A program made the position numbers and the translations under genes. The notes under the pieces were generated by a model. It had not been told where the DNA came from, ran no database searches, and saw only the letters and a list, made by a program, of their open reading frames with translations. A stretch of DNA of 37,078 nt from Opitutales bacterium. Its GTDB lineage: Bacteria; Verrucomicrobiota; Verrucomicrobiia; Opitutales; JAFGAQ01. Positions 16,750 through 26,119 of this stretch are shown piece after piece. Within the stretch, counting starts at the first letter, position 1; each line of letters starts with the position of its first letter. The DNA lies in assembly GCA_016933595.1 (NCBI GenBank), contig JAFGAQ010000167.1, positions 1-37,078 of the forward strand, given 5' to 3'.

Positions 16750-17421
16750 CTATTTCCTGAAACGCTTCACCAGCGACAACGAATCCGCACACATTTGCGT
16801 GAGTGAGGACCAATCCTTCTGTGAAAGTATTTGTTTGGTAATGAGCTGCGAACCCATGCCAACGCAGCAAACACCCGCGCTGAACCAAGCGCCAAGGTTC
16901 GCTTCAGTGGGTTCCACGCCTCCGGTCGGCATGATCATCGTCCATGGCATGGGACCCTTGACCGCCTCTACAAATTTCGGCCCACCCACTTGGGCACCCG
17001 GGAAAATTTTGATGAGATCCACGCCATACTCCTGAGCACGCACTATTTCGGATACCGAACCGCAGCCAGGTGAATACGGAATCATCCGTCGATTGCAGGT
17101 CTTCGCAGTTTCCTCCACAAAACCCGGAGATACCACAAAATCGGCCCCAAGCTGAATGTAGAGATCAGCCGTAGCCGGATTGATAACCGATCCAACGCCC
17201 AAAGCCATCCCATCGAGCTCCCGCTGGACAGCACGACTGACTTCTGAAAAGGTTTCGTGGGCGAAATCGCCCCGATTCGTAAACTCAAAAGCCCTTATCC
17301 CACCTGCGTAGCACGCACGGATCACATCCAAACACAGAGATGCATCCGAATGAAAAAACACCGGAATTACTCCGGTTTCGAATATAGTGGATAGGACTTG
17401 GTGTTTTTTGTAACGCGACAT
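16750..17421 (-). CDS. eda: 2-dehydro-3-deoxy-phosphogluconate (KDPG) aldolase
   Basis: Class I aldolase cleaving KDPG to pyruvate and glyceraldehyde-3-phosphate, the last step of the uronate and Entner-Doudoroff routes. Visible signatures: GVIPVFFHSD at the N-terminus, FEFTNRGD with the catalytic Glu, LGVGSVINPATA, FVVSPGF, the phosphate/Schiff-base region DLIKIFPG with the lysine, and MPTGGV. The loop usually read as PGxxTPSE is PYSPGCGSVSE, a common variant in environmental bacteria. 223 aa is the normal length. It lies 42 bp downstream of uxaC on the same strand, as last gene of the catabolic block. Confidence 0.93.
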   Translation of the reverse strand: MSRYKKHQVLSTIFETGVIPVFFHSDASLCLDVIRACYAGGIRAFEFTNRGDFAHETFSEVSRAVQRELDGMALGVGSVINPATADLYIQLGADFVVSPGFVEETAKTCNRRMIPYSPGCGSVSEIVRAQEYGVDLIKIFPGAQVGGPKFVEAVKGPMPWTMIMPTGGVEPTEANLGAWFSAGVCCVGMGSQLITKQILSQKDWSSLTQMCADSLSLVKRFRK

Positions 17422-17463
17422 ATTATTTGTTCTTTGGGGATGATTCAGTCCGAGCGGATTCTG

Positions 17464-18882
17464 TCAACTTCCTCCCCGCTCGGGAAACCCGAAATAGCTC
17501 CGTGCATTTTCGTGGCATATGCCCCTTACCAACTGACCCAACCCATCGATGTCATTCGGGATGAGACCGTTTTCAACATCATCTCCGATCAACTGACAAA
17601 GCAAGCGCCTGAAGTATTCATGCCTGCAATAGGACAAAAAGCTTCGGCTATCGGTCAGCATACCCACAAAACGACTGAGCAAACCAAGGTTTGAGAGCGC
17701 GTTCATCTGCATCGTCATGCCTTCGATTTGATCGAGAAACCACCATCCACTTCCAAACTGGATCTTCCCGGGAACCGTTCCATCCTGGTAATTCCCCGCC
17801 ATCGTTGCGAACAGATAGTTATCGGCAGGATTCAGGTTGTATAGGACTGTCTTCGGAAGCCAACCCTTGGCTGCCAAACGGTCCAAATACCCAGCCAGTG
17901 ACAGCCCTTGATTCCAATCTCCAATCGAATCAAAGCCGGTGTCCGGACCAATCGATCGGACCATGCGCGAGTTCGTGTTGCGCATCGCTCCCAAATGCAA
18001 CTGCTTCGCCCAGCCTTTTTCAGCGTCCATTCTCCCGAACTGAAGCATCATGTAACCTGCAAAACCCACACTCTCGTCTGCGTTCGGAACACGCCCTGAC
18101 CGGAGCTCCTGATACAACCGGGCGGCTTCTCCATCGTCCATGTAACGGTCTGGGCACACTTCAAGCCCATGGTCGGAAAGCCTTGCGCCCATCCCATGGA
18201 ACACATCGTGTCTCGCCTGCAAGGCGCGGATGAACCCATCCAGTGATGAGCATCCAATCCCGCTTGCCGACTCGAGACGGGACACCCAAGGGTTCCATTC
18301 CTCCGGATTACCGGTCTTCATCGCCTTATCCGGACGATAGGTTGGATACACTCCCGTAGATAATGGACTGTCTTTCAATTTGGAATGCCAGACAAGATCA
18401 TCCACCGGATCATCGGTTGTGCCGACGACCTCCACCTTGAATTTCCTCAGCAATCCCCGAGCCGAGAAATCAGGGGCAGCCATCCGCTCCGCCGTAATCT
18501 CCCAAATGCGTTCGGCATTGGACTCATTGATGATGAGATCACAGTCGAATACACGCTTCAACTCCAGATGGCACCAATGATACATCGGATTCCGGACCGC
18601 ATAGGGCACGGTCCGGGCGAACGCCATGAACTTCTCTTTTGGAGACGCATCCCCGGTGCAAAATCGCTCCGGGATACCGTTCGTACGCATCAACCTCCAT
18701 TTGTAGTGATCCCCCTCCAACCAGATTTCATAGAGATTATTGAATCTCCGGTCCTCGCAAACCTCCTTCGGAGAGAGATGGCAATGGTAATCGATGATCG
18801 GCAAATTCTCCGCGTAGTCATGATACAAGGTGCGGGCGATGGGGTTCCGCAAAAGGAAATCGTCATGGATAAATGGTTTCAT
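17464..18882 (-). CDS. uxaC: Glucuronate (uronate) isomerase
   Basis: 472 aa, the same length as E. coli UxaC. Interconverts D-glucuronate with D-fructuronate, or D-galacturonate with D-tagaturonate. It opens with FIHDDFLLRNPIARTLYH and the metal-site HCHL (IIDYHCHLSPKE), followed by RTNGIPE, TTDDPVDDL, a YRPDKA segment and a C-terminal CRHEYFRRLLCQLIGDDVENG as in the amidohydrolase-related uronate isomerases. The ATG at 18882 is the obvious start. It is the third catabolic gene from the end of the locus, between the SDR oxidoreductase (28 bp upstream) and the KDPG aldolase. Confidence 0.97.
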   Translation of the reverse strand: MKPFIHDDFLLRNPIARTLYHDYAENLPIIDYHCHLSPKEVCEDRRFNNLYEIWLEGDHYKWRLMRTNGIPERFCTGDASPKEKFMAFARTVPYAVRNPMYHWCHLELKRVFDCDLIINESNAERIWEITAERMAAPDFSARGLLRKFKVEVVGTTDDPVDDLVWHSKLKDSPLSTGVYPTYRPDKAMKTGNPEEWNPWVSRLESASGIGCSSLDGFIRALQARHDVFHGMGARLSDHGLEVCPDRYMDDGEAARLYQELRSGRVPNADESVGFAGYMMLQFGRMDAEKGWAKQLHLGAMRNTNSRMVRSIGPDTGFDSIGDWNQGLSLAGYLDRLAAKGWLPKTVLYNLNPADNYLFATMAGNYQDGTVPGKIQFGSGWWFLDQIEGMTMQMNALSNLGLLSRFVGMLTDSRSFLSYCRHEYFRRLLCQLIGDDVENGLIPNDIDGLGQLVRGICHENARSYFGFPERGGS

Positions 18883-18910
18883 GGCTTTGCATGTCTGGTA
18901 TTTCCAACCA

Positions 18911-19690
18911 TCAAATGGTCATTGAAGCGTATCCCCCATCCACCACCAACTCGTGTCCTGTGATGAACGAACCGGCTTCGCTCGCGAGCAACAAAGCAGC
19001 ACCGACCAACTCCCGCGACTCCCCGAATCGGCGCATCGGAGTGTGACCCATGATGGATTCAATCCGATCCGGCGTCAAAACCTTGCGGTTCTGCTCAGCC
19101 GGGAAGAAGCCTGGAACCAGAATATTCACCCGCACGCCGCTTGCAGCCCATTCGCGGGCCAGGTTTTTGCTTAGGTTATGCACCGCTCCCTTGGACGCCG
19201 AATAGGTGAAAACTCTTGAGAGAGGGGTCAGTCCACTCGCACTGCCGATATTGATGATGCTTCCACTTCCCTTCGACACCATATGGGATCCAAAAACCTG
19301 ACACGAAAGGAACACCGACTTAAAGTTAACCAGCATGATACGGTCGAACTCATCTTCACCGATTTCCAGGAATGGAGTGGCGGAATTGATGCCGGCTCCA
19401 TTGACCAGAATATCGATCTGACCGAGTTCATCGACCACCTTGCGACACACCTCATTCAGCGAAGCGCGTGTCGAAACATCAGCGGGAATAAACCGTCCCA
19501 TACCCCCTTCTGTCTTAATCCGGTCCAATTTCACCTGAGCTTTGACAGGATCACGGCCCACCAAGACCACCTCGGCACCCGCTTGGGCCAACCCAACGGC
19601 AATCGCTCCACAGAGTTCGCCAGTCCCGCCAATCACAACAGCCACCTTTCCCCTGAGGGAAAAGAGAGAATTCAGGTAATCATTCATCAT
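18911..19690 (-). CDS. SDR oxidoreductase, probable fructuronate (D-mannonate) reductase type
   Basis: Classical short-chain dehydrogenase, about 259 aa. The NAD(P) site reads [13 protein letters not shown], the structural motif is NGAG, and the catalytic Ser/Tyr/Lys lie in [34 protein letters not shown] followed by [25 protein letters not shown] is what I associate with SDR-type D-mannonate oxidoreductases placed beside uxaC in Gram-positive and verrucomicrobial genomes. That reaction (fructuronate to mannonate) is the next step after UxaC. KduD (2-keto-3-deoxygluconate-type dehydrogenase) or a 5-keto-gluconate reductase are alternatives that sequence alone does not exclude. The ATG pair at 19690/19687 is preferred over a TTG at 19711. 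Confidence 0.85.
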   Translation of the reverse strand: MMNDYLNSLFSLRGKVAVVIGGTGELCGAIAVGLAQAGAEVVLVGRDPVKAQVKLDRIKTEGGMGRFIPADVSTRASLNEVCRKVVDELGQIDILVNGAGINSATPFLEIGEDEFDRIMLVNFKSVFLSCQVFGSHMVSKGSGSIINIGSASGLTPLSRVFTYSASKGAVHNLSKNLAREWAASGVRVNILVPGFFPAEQNRKVLTPDRIESIMGHTPMRRFGESRELVGAALLLASEAGSFITGHELVVDGGYASMTI

Positions 19691-19737
19691 TTCCAATTCT
19701 GAACCAATCAAAACACTATGGGATTCTCCGATCTGCC

Positions 19738-20835
19738 CTACCGTACCACGCGCGCTCCGCCTCCAGCCATCACCTTTTCGACTTCCTTAACGGTCGCCAT
19801 CGAAGTATCACCTGGGGTGGTCATCGCCAATGCTCCATGAGCCGCACCGCAATCGACTGCCCACTGCGGGTCACCCTTGGTCAAAAAACCGTATATCAGA
19901 CCACTCGCAAAACTGTCTCCACCGCCCACACGATCGAGAATTTCAAGCCCCGGATAGGACCTACTCTGGTAGAACTTTCCACCCATCCACACCATCGCGC
20001 CCCAATCGTTAACAGTAGCGGTCTTAACCGTCCGAAGTGTGGTGGCCGTTGCTTTGAAGTTCGGAAACTCCGAAACCGCCTTTCCTATCATGCGTTGGAA
20101 ACTTTCAACCTCAATATGGGAAATGCTTTCATCCACGCCCTCCACTTCGAAGCCAAGGCTCGCGGTATAGTCTTCCTCATTCCCGATCATCACATCGACA
20201 TGCCGGGCAATTGCACGATTGACCTCCTGTGCTTTTTTGAGTCCACCAATGCTCTTCCAGAGGCTCGGACGGTAGTTAAGGTCGTAGCTCACGATCACTC
20301 CATGCCGATGGGCCGCCTCGACCGCTTCAATGGTCAATGCAGCCGCGGTTTCACTCAATGCGGCAAAAATACCACCCGTATGGAACCAGCGCACCCCTTC
20401 CTTTCCAAAAAGGTGATCCCAGTTCACATCGCCCGGTTTCATCTGGCTCGCGGCAGTATTCGCACGGTCCGGAACCCCAACCGCGCCACGGATTCCAAAA
20501 CCCCGCTCCGTAAAATTCAGTCCATTGCGCACCGACCGACCAATACCGTCGTATGGCACCCACTTCACATAGTCTGTGCACACTCCACCCTGCATCATGA
20601 AGTCTTCGATCAAACGCCCAACTTCGTTGTCTGCAAAGGCGGTAACTGCCGCACCGCGCAAACCAAAGCACTTCCTCAATCCACGGGCCACGTTGTATTC
20701 TCCTCCGCCTTCCCATGCTTTAAATGAACGTGCGGTACGCACACGCCCTTCTCCTGGGTCCAAGCGCAGCATGATTTCTCCAAGCGATACGATATCGAAG
20801 CGGCAAGCTTCTGCAGGTTTTATCTTAAGACTCAT
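19738..20835 (-). CDS. kdgK: 2-keto-3-deoxygluconate kinase, PfkB family
   Basis: Phosphorylates KDG to KDPG with ATP. PfkB/ribokinase features: [19 protein letters not shown] at the N-terminus, [12 protein letters not shown] for substrate binding, [11 protein letters not shown], and the C-terminal anion hole/catalytic motif [12 protein letters not shown] (Asp as base). 365 aa is longer than E. coli KdgK (~309), as in related phyla. The start is supported by GGAGGA (minus strand, 20847-20842) six bases before the ATG. It sits between the malate/lactate-type dehydrogenase and the SDR gene, and its product feeds the aldolase two genes on. Confidence 0.92.
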   Translation of the reverse strand: MSLKIKPAEACRFDIVSLGEIMLRLDPGEGRVRTARSFKAWEGGGEYNVARGLRKCFGLRGAAVTAFADNEVGRLIEDFMMQGGVCTDYVKWVPYDGIGRSVRNGLNFTERGFGIRGAVGVPDRANTAASQMKPGDVNWDHLFGKEGVRWFHTGGIFAALSETAAALTIEAVEAAHRHGVIVSYDLNYRPSLWKSIGGLKKAQEVNRAIARHVDVMIGNEEDYTASLGFEVEGVDESISHIEVESFQRMIGKAVSEFPNFKATATTLRTVKTATVNDWGAMVWMGGKFYQSRSYPGLEILDRVGGGDSFASGLIYGFLTKGDPQWAVDCGAAHGALAMTTPGDTSMATVKEVEKVMAGGGARVVR

Positions 20836-20900
20836 GATTAATCCTCCAATATGATGTTATTGATACCCGAACTGATGTGTCCTCCAAACCAGCTTCCCGC

Positions 20901-21995
20901 TCATTCCGCACGGGACAACGCATGCTTGTTCCATTCCGGTTGCCCACACTCTCTGGCTATGGCGTTAAACGCATCAATCTCAGCATCGGTGAAGAGCAAA
21001 CCTCCGCAGCGGTCACTCTGCTTCGCGGCTTCCGCCTCAATTTGCCCAGGCAAAATACAATTGCTGTTCCCGTCTTTCAAAATGTCGCGAATCACCGCTT
21101 CCACGTTTTCTTTCTGGTTTCGACCCATCGCAAAATCCCCACTGCTCATCGCCTCCGGGTGAATGACCTGAAAATAGAAACACGGGGTATGTTTTTCCTC
21201 CGGACGTTGATCCCACCGGCTACGGATGGTTGGAATCGACCCGCCCGTGTAGGCCGCGGTCAGTTCATTGATCAGGCTCAACCCATAGCCTTTGTGGGCA
21301 CCGAACGGCAGCAATGCCACCGCTGCATTGGGATCGGTCGTCGGATTCCCTTCCCGATCCACCGCTGCATTGGGAGGGAGGCTTTTCCCTTCCCGCGCAA
21401 ACTGCTGAACCCTTCCCATCGCCACAACACTGGTCGCCCAATCCACTACAATCGGGAACCCGACCGCGTCCTGAGTTGGGAAACCCCAACTATGGGGGTT
21501 CGTTCCAAGTTTTGGGGTCTTGCCCCCAAAGGGCACCACCTCCGCTAGTGCTGCGGTACAATTGGTATAGGCAATGTATCCGCGTTGGGCGGCATCCATC
21601 ACATAACCGCCCCCCCATAGATAATGGAAAGCATTGTCCACACAGACAATCCCGACCCCGTATCTGTCGGCCAATGCGATCGCCGCATCCAAAGCCGCGT
21701 AGGCCGTGGCTTGCCCCAGTTTCCGGTTCGCATTCCAAACCTCCACTGCGCCAAAGCGTCCAGCCCGCTTCTCGATCTTGGCGCCCGGCACACAACCCCC
21801 GGCTCCACTCCCGAACAGGTGATCCAGATGTAGCGCCTTAATCGCATTGTGGGTGCGGATTCCGTGGCGTGCCGCGTAGGCACTGAAACGGGCGGCCGCC
21901 TCAGCCTCCGACCCATCGAACCCCCGATGGGAATAGGCGGCGCGAACCAAAGCGTTGTGTTGTTCTTCAGAGACCAGATAATACGATCCGGACAT
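20901..21995 (-). CDS. Malate/L-lactate dehydrogenase-family (Ldh_2 / YiaK-AllD type) oxidoreductase
   Basis: NAD(P)-dependent oxidoreductase of the non-Rossmann Ldh_2 family. Recognisable parts: RHGIRTHNAIKALHLDHL, YGVGIVCVDNAFHYLWGG, LGTNPHSWGFPTQ, a DWATSVVAMGRV segment and PFGAHKGYGLSLINELTAAYTGG, the family's cofactor-loop motif. Members act on malate, lactate, ureidoglycolate, 2,3-diketogulonate and similar 2-oxo/2-hydroxy acids; the exact substrate cannot be read here. In this locus a sugar-acid substrate is most plausible. The ATG at 21995 gives the usual ~364 aa; a TTG at 22061 would add 22 residues. There is no clear Shine-Dalgarno for either. Confidence 0.85.
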   Translation of the reverse strand: MSGSYYLVSEEQHNALVRAAYSHRGFDGSEAEAAARFSAYAARHGIRTHNAIKALHLDHLFGSGAGGCVPGAKIEKRAGRFGAVEVWNANRKLGQATAYAALDAAIALADRYGVGIVCVDNAFHYLWGGGYVMDAAQRGYIAYTNCTAALAEVVPFGGKTPKLGTNPHSWGFPTQDAVGFPIVVDWATSVVAMGRVQQFAREGKSLPPNAAVDREGNPTTDPNAAVALLPFGAHKGYGLSLINELTAAYTGGSIPTIRSRWDQRPEEKHTPCFYFQVIHPEAMSSGDFAMGRNQKENVEAVIRDILKDGNSNCILPGQIEAEAAKQSDRCGGLLFTDAEIDAFNAIARECGQPEWNKHALSRAE

Positions 21996-22179
21996 AGCTA
22001 ATTGGGTAAGTCGACGATGATTGATGAGTTCAAAAGGCAACTCCGGAAGGATATCCCGCAATCGATGAAGGTGAGATTCCTGCCGGGCTGTCTTTCATTC
22101 TGGATTTGATTCGAAATGGGATCCTGAAGGTTAATCCTGCGGACATCTCAATGCATCCCAGGATGAACTTCCGACGAAA

Positions 22180-23157
22180 TCAGGCAACGGGAGGGATGGG
22201 GACCTGGTTTACCTGGGCCAGCGGCTTGTTACCAGCCATGGCCAGTCGAAGGTTTTCGACGCACATCGTGGCTTGACGCAACACACTTTCATAAGTGCGT
22301 GAACCCACGTGCGGAGTCACAATGCAACGGGGATGCCGAAGCAAGGGATGGGCGGCATCAGGAGGCTCAACATCAAGGACATCCGTACCGTAGCCGCCAA
22401 TCTGACCCGAGTCCAATCCAGCCACCACATCTACGGTTTTCACAATTTCCCCGCGCGCGCAGTTGATCAAAACCACGCCTTTTTTCATTTTGGAGATGCT
22501 CGCCGCACACACAAGATCGCGTGTCTCTGCGCTCAAGTTAACGTGGAGACTGATGACATCCGCCCGCGGCCAGAGCGCATCCAACGATTCCACACGTTCC
22601 ACCTGATGGGCTTCAGCAAACGCAGCGTCCCAGTATAGATCATAGCCCAGCACTGTCATCCCGAACGCTCGCGCGCGCACGGCGACTTCCTTGCCGATGC
22701 GTCCCATTCCAAGGACCGCGATAGTCTTACCCCAAATCTCATTTCCGGTCTTACGCTTCCACTCACCCTTGCGCGTGGCATCGATGTGGAAAGGCAAGTG
22801 CTTGGCCAAAGCCAGCATCAGCAGAAACGAGTGCTCGGCGACAGTCGTATGATTCACCCCGGGAGTGAACAACACCGGCACTCCCATTTCTGTGGCGGCA
22901 TTCACGTCGATCTTGTCCACCCCAATCCCGTACTTGCTGATGATCCGCAGCCGGGGCCGGGCTTTTTCCAGAACCTTCCGGGTGATCATGTCATCACCAC
23001 AAATGAGGGCATCCACATCTCCCACAAGCGCCAGAATCTGCTCCTCATTCAACGGGCCCCGGGCGGTGAGGATTTCCCATCCAGTCGACGCCAGCAAGTC
23101 GTGGTGATCTCCGGGTGTATCCTGAAATGAAGTAGTCGTTATCAATACACGTTTCAT
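22180..23157 (-). CDS. D-isomer-specific 2-hydroxyacid dehydrogenase (phosphoglycerate dehydrogenase-like)
   Basis: 325 aa. Contains the catalytic-domain strand ISKYGIGVDKIDVNAATEMG, the Rossmann motif LGMGRIGKEVA, and the catalytic triad positions: Arg in NCARGEIV, Glu in DVLDVEPP, His in TPHVGSRT. It lacks the C-terminal ACT domain of long SerA, so it is a short type, which in sugar-acid operons usually reduces a 2-keto acid or oxidises a hydroxy acid. It is placed 28 bp after dctM, suggesting it handles the imported substrate. ATG 23157 (MKRVLITTTSFQDTPG) was chosen; the longer frame adds a non-conserved leader overlapping dctM. Confidence 0.88.
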   Translation of the reverse strand: MKRVLITTTSFQDTPGDHHDLLASTGWEILTARGPLNEEQILALVGDVDALICGDDMITRKVLEKARPRLRIISKYGIGVDKIDVNAATEMGVPVLFTPGVNHTTVAEHSFLLMLALAKHLPFHIDATRKGEWKRKTGNEIWGKTIAVLGMGRIGKEVAVRARAFGMTVLGYDLYWDAAFAEAHQVERVESLDALWPRADVISLHVNLSAETRDLVCAASISKMKKGVVLINCARGEIVKTVDVVAGLDSGQIGGYGTDVLDVEPPDAAHPLLRHPRCIVTPHVGSRTYESVLRQATMCVENLRLAMAGNKPLAQVNQVPIPPVA

Positions 23158-23185
23158 AATGTTGTTCGAAAAAATACAGAACCCG

Positions 23186-24481
23186 TCAAAGCCCCAGAAG
23201 TCGAGGCAACCAAAGCGAAATCGACGGAAGATAGGTAATGAGCAGCAGCCCGATAACCATCGCTCCAAACATCGGGATCAAGGGACGGATGACCTTGGAT
23301 AAGGGAACGCCTCCAACACTACATCCAATGAAGAGGCACGTCCCGACCGGAGGGGTGCACAAGCCGATACAGAGGTTTGCGATCATCACGATTCCAAAAT
23401 GAACCGGATCGATCCCCATGCTCATCACCACCGGAAGAAAGATCGGGGTGAAAATCAGGACGGCCGGCGTCATGTCCATGAAAGTTCCCACGACCAATAA
23501 CAGGCAGTTGATGATCAGGAGGGTGACGATCGGGTTGTCGGTCAGGCTGAGCAAACCGCTGCTCACCATTTGTGGAACGTTCTCATAAGCCAGCACCCAA
23601 CTCATGGCTTGGCTGGCCCCCACCAGAAACATCACGATCGCTGTGGTCTTGGCCGATCGGAGAATCAGCGGCGCAAGATCGCTCCACTTGATTTCCCGGT
23701 AGACAACAACTCCCAATAGAAGAGCATAGGCCACCGCAATAGCGGACGCTTCAGTAGCGGTGAAGACACCGGACAGAATGCCCCCGAGAACTATCACGAT
23801 CAGGAACAGACTGAGTATCGCACTACCAAAAGCCTTAAACAATTCCCCCAGCTTAAGACTGCCTTTCTGCCTCGCCGGAGCAGCCCCCCTGACCGTGAGA
23901 CGGGACGCCAACATGATGAGCCCACCAACCACAACCCCCGGCAGGACACCTGCCATGAAAAGACCCGCCACCGATACATTGCCCGCCACCACAGCATACA
24001 GGATCATGATGTTGCTCGGGGGAATCAGGAGGCCCGTGGTTGCCGAGGTGGTCGTCAGCGCCACACTGAAAGGCTTCGAGTAACCATTGCGCTCCATTTC
24101 CGGAATCATGAAGCCCCCAATCGACGATACAGCCGCCCCTGCTGACCCCGAAACCGCACCAAAAAGCATGCAGGTAAGTGTGTTGACATAGGCAAGTCCG
24201 CCTTTGAATCCGCCCATCAACGCATTCGCGAAGGCCATCAGCCGCCGGGCCATTCCGCCCTCACCCATCAAAACCCCTGAAAAGACAAAGAAGGGGATCG
24301 CCAACAAGGGAAAACTCGCAATCCCGCTGGACATGCGCTGAGCCACCACGTAACTGGTGGGAACGTTGCCCAATGACAGAACCGTGAAAAAAGTCGCAAG
24401 ACCAATCGCAACCGCAATCGGCACATTGAGAGCCAGTAGGGCGAAAAAGGAAACAACCAGGAGCAATACTTCGATTTCCAT
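23186..24481 (-). CDS. dctM: TRAP transporter large permease, DctM family
   Basis: 431 aa, hydrophobic throughout, with about a dozen membrane helices. Typical TRAP-L words: PIAVAIGLAT near the N-terminus, SGIASFPLLAIPFFVFSG, FGAVSGSAGAAVSSIGGFMIPEM, TTTSATTGLLIPPSNIMI, MTPAVLIFTPIFLPV and LCIGLCTPPVGTCLF. It forms the sodium-coupled translocation channel together with DctQ and takes substrate from DctP. The ATG at 24481 follows the dctQ stop by 7 bp; upstream codons in frame are not needed. Co-transcription with a uronate catabolic block points to a uronate or other sugar acid as substrate. Confidence 0.95.
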   Translation of the reverse strand: MEIEVLLLVVSFFALLALNVPIAVAIGLATFFTVLSLGNVPTSYVVAQRMSSGIASFPLLAIPFFVFSGVLMGEGGMARRLMAFANALMGGFKGGLAYVNTLTCMLFGAVSGSAGAAVSSIGGFMIPEMERNGYSKPFSVALTTTSATTGLLIPPSNIMILYAVVAGNVSVAGLFMAGVLPGVVVGGLIMLASRLTVRGAAPARQKGSLKLGELFKAFGSAILSLFLIVIVLGGILSGVFTATEASAIAVAYALLLGVVVYREIKWSDLAPLILRSAKTTAIVMFLVGASQAMSWVLAYENVPQMVSSGLLSLTDNPIVTLLIINCLLLVVGTFMDMTPAVLIFTPIFLPVVMSMGIDPVHFGIVMIANLCIGLCTPPVGTCLFIGCSVGGVPLSKVIRPLIPMFGAMVIGLLLITYLPSISLWLPRLLGL

Positions 24482-24488
24482 AATCCCA

Positions 24489-24998
24489 TCACCCTTTCTG
24501 ATCCACTTCACCGGCCTTCGCCGCAAGCGTTGCTCCCATATGCCCCAACCCAAACAGCACGAAAAACACGCCACTGATCGGAACCGCCATGTACACATAT
24601 CCCATCGGGATTCCCAGTGCGGTTGAGACCTGCCCGGCTTTCAGCGTTTCGACCACCAGAACCCAACCACCATAAACTAACACCAGAAGCGAAAACACCA
24701 TCACAATGAGGTCCACCATGAGGCTGGCCCATCGCTGCGCATATACATCCAGCTTGCCCACAAAATAGTCGACCCCCAGATGCGCCTTTTCTTCATAGAC
24801 AACAGCCGCACCAAGCATCGAAACCCAAATCAGGAGAAACAACGCGAGCTCCTCCGTCCACCGGCTTTGATGCCCGAGCACATAGCGTGAAGCGACTCCC
24901 CAAAGGACGTCCAAAACCAAAAGGGCGAAGGCCACCACCAGGATCTGCTTCAGCAGCCATACCGGACCTTGGATGAGTTTCTGGTATCCCGCGCTCAT
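24489..24998 (-). CDS. dctQ: TRAP transporter small permease, DctQ family
   Basis: 169 aa with four membrane helices. Family marks are VASRYVLGHQSRWTEELALFLLIW (the W-x-E-E motif) and AAVVYEEKAHLGVDYF. Partner of DctM in the inner-membrane complex. The ATG overlaps the dctP stop by four bases (24995-24998), so the two are translationally coupled. Confidence 0.93.
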   Translation of the reverse strand: MSAGYQKLIQGPVWLLKQILVVAFALLVLDVLWGVASRYVLGHQSRWTEELALFLLIWVSMLGAAVVYEEKAHLGVDYFVGKLDVYAQRWASLMVDLIVMVFSLLVLVYGGWVLVVETLKAGQVSTALGIPMGYVYMAVPISGVFFVLFGLGHMGATLAAKAGEVDQKG

Positions 24999-26080
24999 TC
25001 GGCATCCTCCTGTTCGGGCATACCAACCACACGGATGCGTTCCGCCAATTTTCCCACCGGCGTATTCGCCACGGCATCATACATCGGCTTCACCGCCTCC
25101 TGAAACGCGGTCTTATCCGGATGAACGATCTCGATACCGCCCTCAGCCAAACGCTTCAGCGTCTCTTCCGTACTCTGTTTCCAAAGATTCCGCTGGTATT
25201 CCACGCTTTCGTCAGCGGCCTGCTGAATCCAGCCCCGTTCCTGGTCACTGAGCGAATCCCACACAATCCGGCTCGCCAACACCACATCCGGGACCCGGAC
25301 ATGCTCATCGAGCGAGAAATATTTCGCAACCTCGTAGTGGCGGCTGGTATCAAAACTGGGGGCGTTGTTCTCCGCACCATCCACCATGCCCTGCTGAAGC
25401 GCGGTGTAGAGCTCACCCCAGGGAACCGAAGTCGGAGCTCCGCCCATTATCGAGACCATATCCATCAGCGTCCGGCTCGGAAGCACGCGTATCTTCATCC
25501 CCTTCAAATCCGAAGGCTGCATCACCGGCTTGCGAACCGTGTAGAAACTCCGGCTTCCCGCATCGTAGTATACGACCCCCTGAACACCAACACTCCGGCC
25601 GGCATCCAGCAACTCTTTGCCAATCTCCCCCTCCAGCACCTGCCAGTAGTGATCCTCATCCCGGAAGAGATAGGGCATGCTGTAAACCGCCATTTCCGGC
25701 ACAAATCCCTCAAGTGCGGCTGTGGACGTCTTCACAAACGCAAGAGCTCCCCGTTGCACTTGTTCCGTGCATTCCGGCTCGGAACCCAATTGCCCATTGG
25801 GAAAAATCTGCAATTCGACTTTTCCTCCAGACAATTCCCGCAAGCGTTTTGCCCAATGCAGCATTGCGGCATGCACCGGGTGGTTCTGATCCAACCCATG
25901 GGCCAAACGCAACTCGCGCGCACTCCCCCCTCCCGTGCTGTTGGCCCGGTCACTTCCAAGTTTCCACGCGAACAATCCGCTCGCGATGATCACACCAAAT
26001 GCCATTCCCAACAAAATGTAAGGCAACACACGGGGTTGAGACTTGCCGGAAACTCCGGATGATTCAATCAATTCGCTCAT
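24995..26080 (-). CDS. dctP: TRAP transporter substrate-binding protein, DctP family, membrane-anchored
   Basis: 361 aa. The extracytoplasmic part reads ELRLAHGLDQNHPVHAAMLHWA, GGKVELQIFPNGQLGSE, VYSMPYLFRDEDHYWQVLEG, MKIRVLPSRTLMDMVSIMGGAPTSVPWGELYTALQQGMVDGAENN, the standard DctP fold. The Arg in KIRVLPS is the family's carboxylate-binding Arg, which fits an organic-acid ligand such as a uronate. The N-terminus has ~18 polar residues, then one hydrophobic helix (VLPYILLGMAFGVIIASGLFA) and no clear A-x-A cleavage site, so it is probably tethered rather than free in the periplasm. It is the first structural gene after lacI (39 bp). Confidence 0.94.
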   Translation of the reverse strand: MSELIESSGVSGKSQPRVLPYILLGMAFGVIIASGLFAWKLGSDRANSTGGGSARELRLAHGLDQNHPVHAAMLHWAKRLRELSGGKVELQIFPNGQLGSEPECTEQVQRGALAFVKTSTAALEGFVPEMAVYSMPYLFRDEDHYWQVLEGEIGKELLDAGRSVGVQGVVYYDAGSRSFYTVRKPVMQPSDLKGMKIRVLPSRTLMDMVSIMGGAPTSVPWGELYTALQQGMVDGAENNAPSFDTSRHYEVAKYFSLDEHVRVPDVVLASRIVWDSLSDQERGWIQQAADESVEYQRNLWKQSTEETLKRLAEGGIEIVHPDKTAFQEAVKPMYDAVANTPVGKLAERIRVVGMPEQEDAE

Positions 26081-26119
26081 AAGGGTATCTGGGGTTGATC
26101 AGTTACTGCATTCGCAGAT

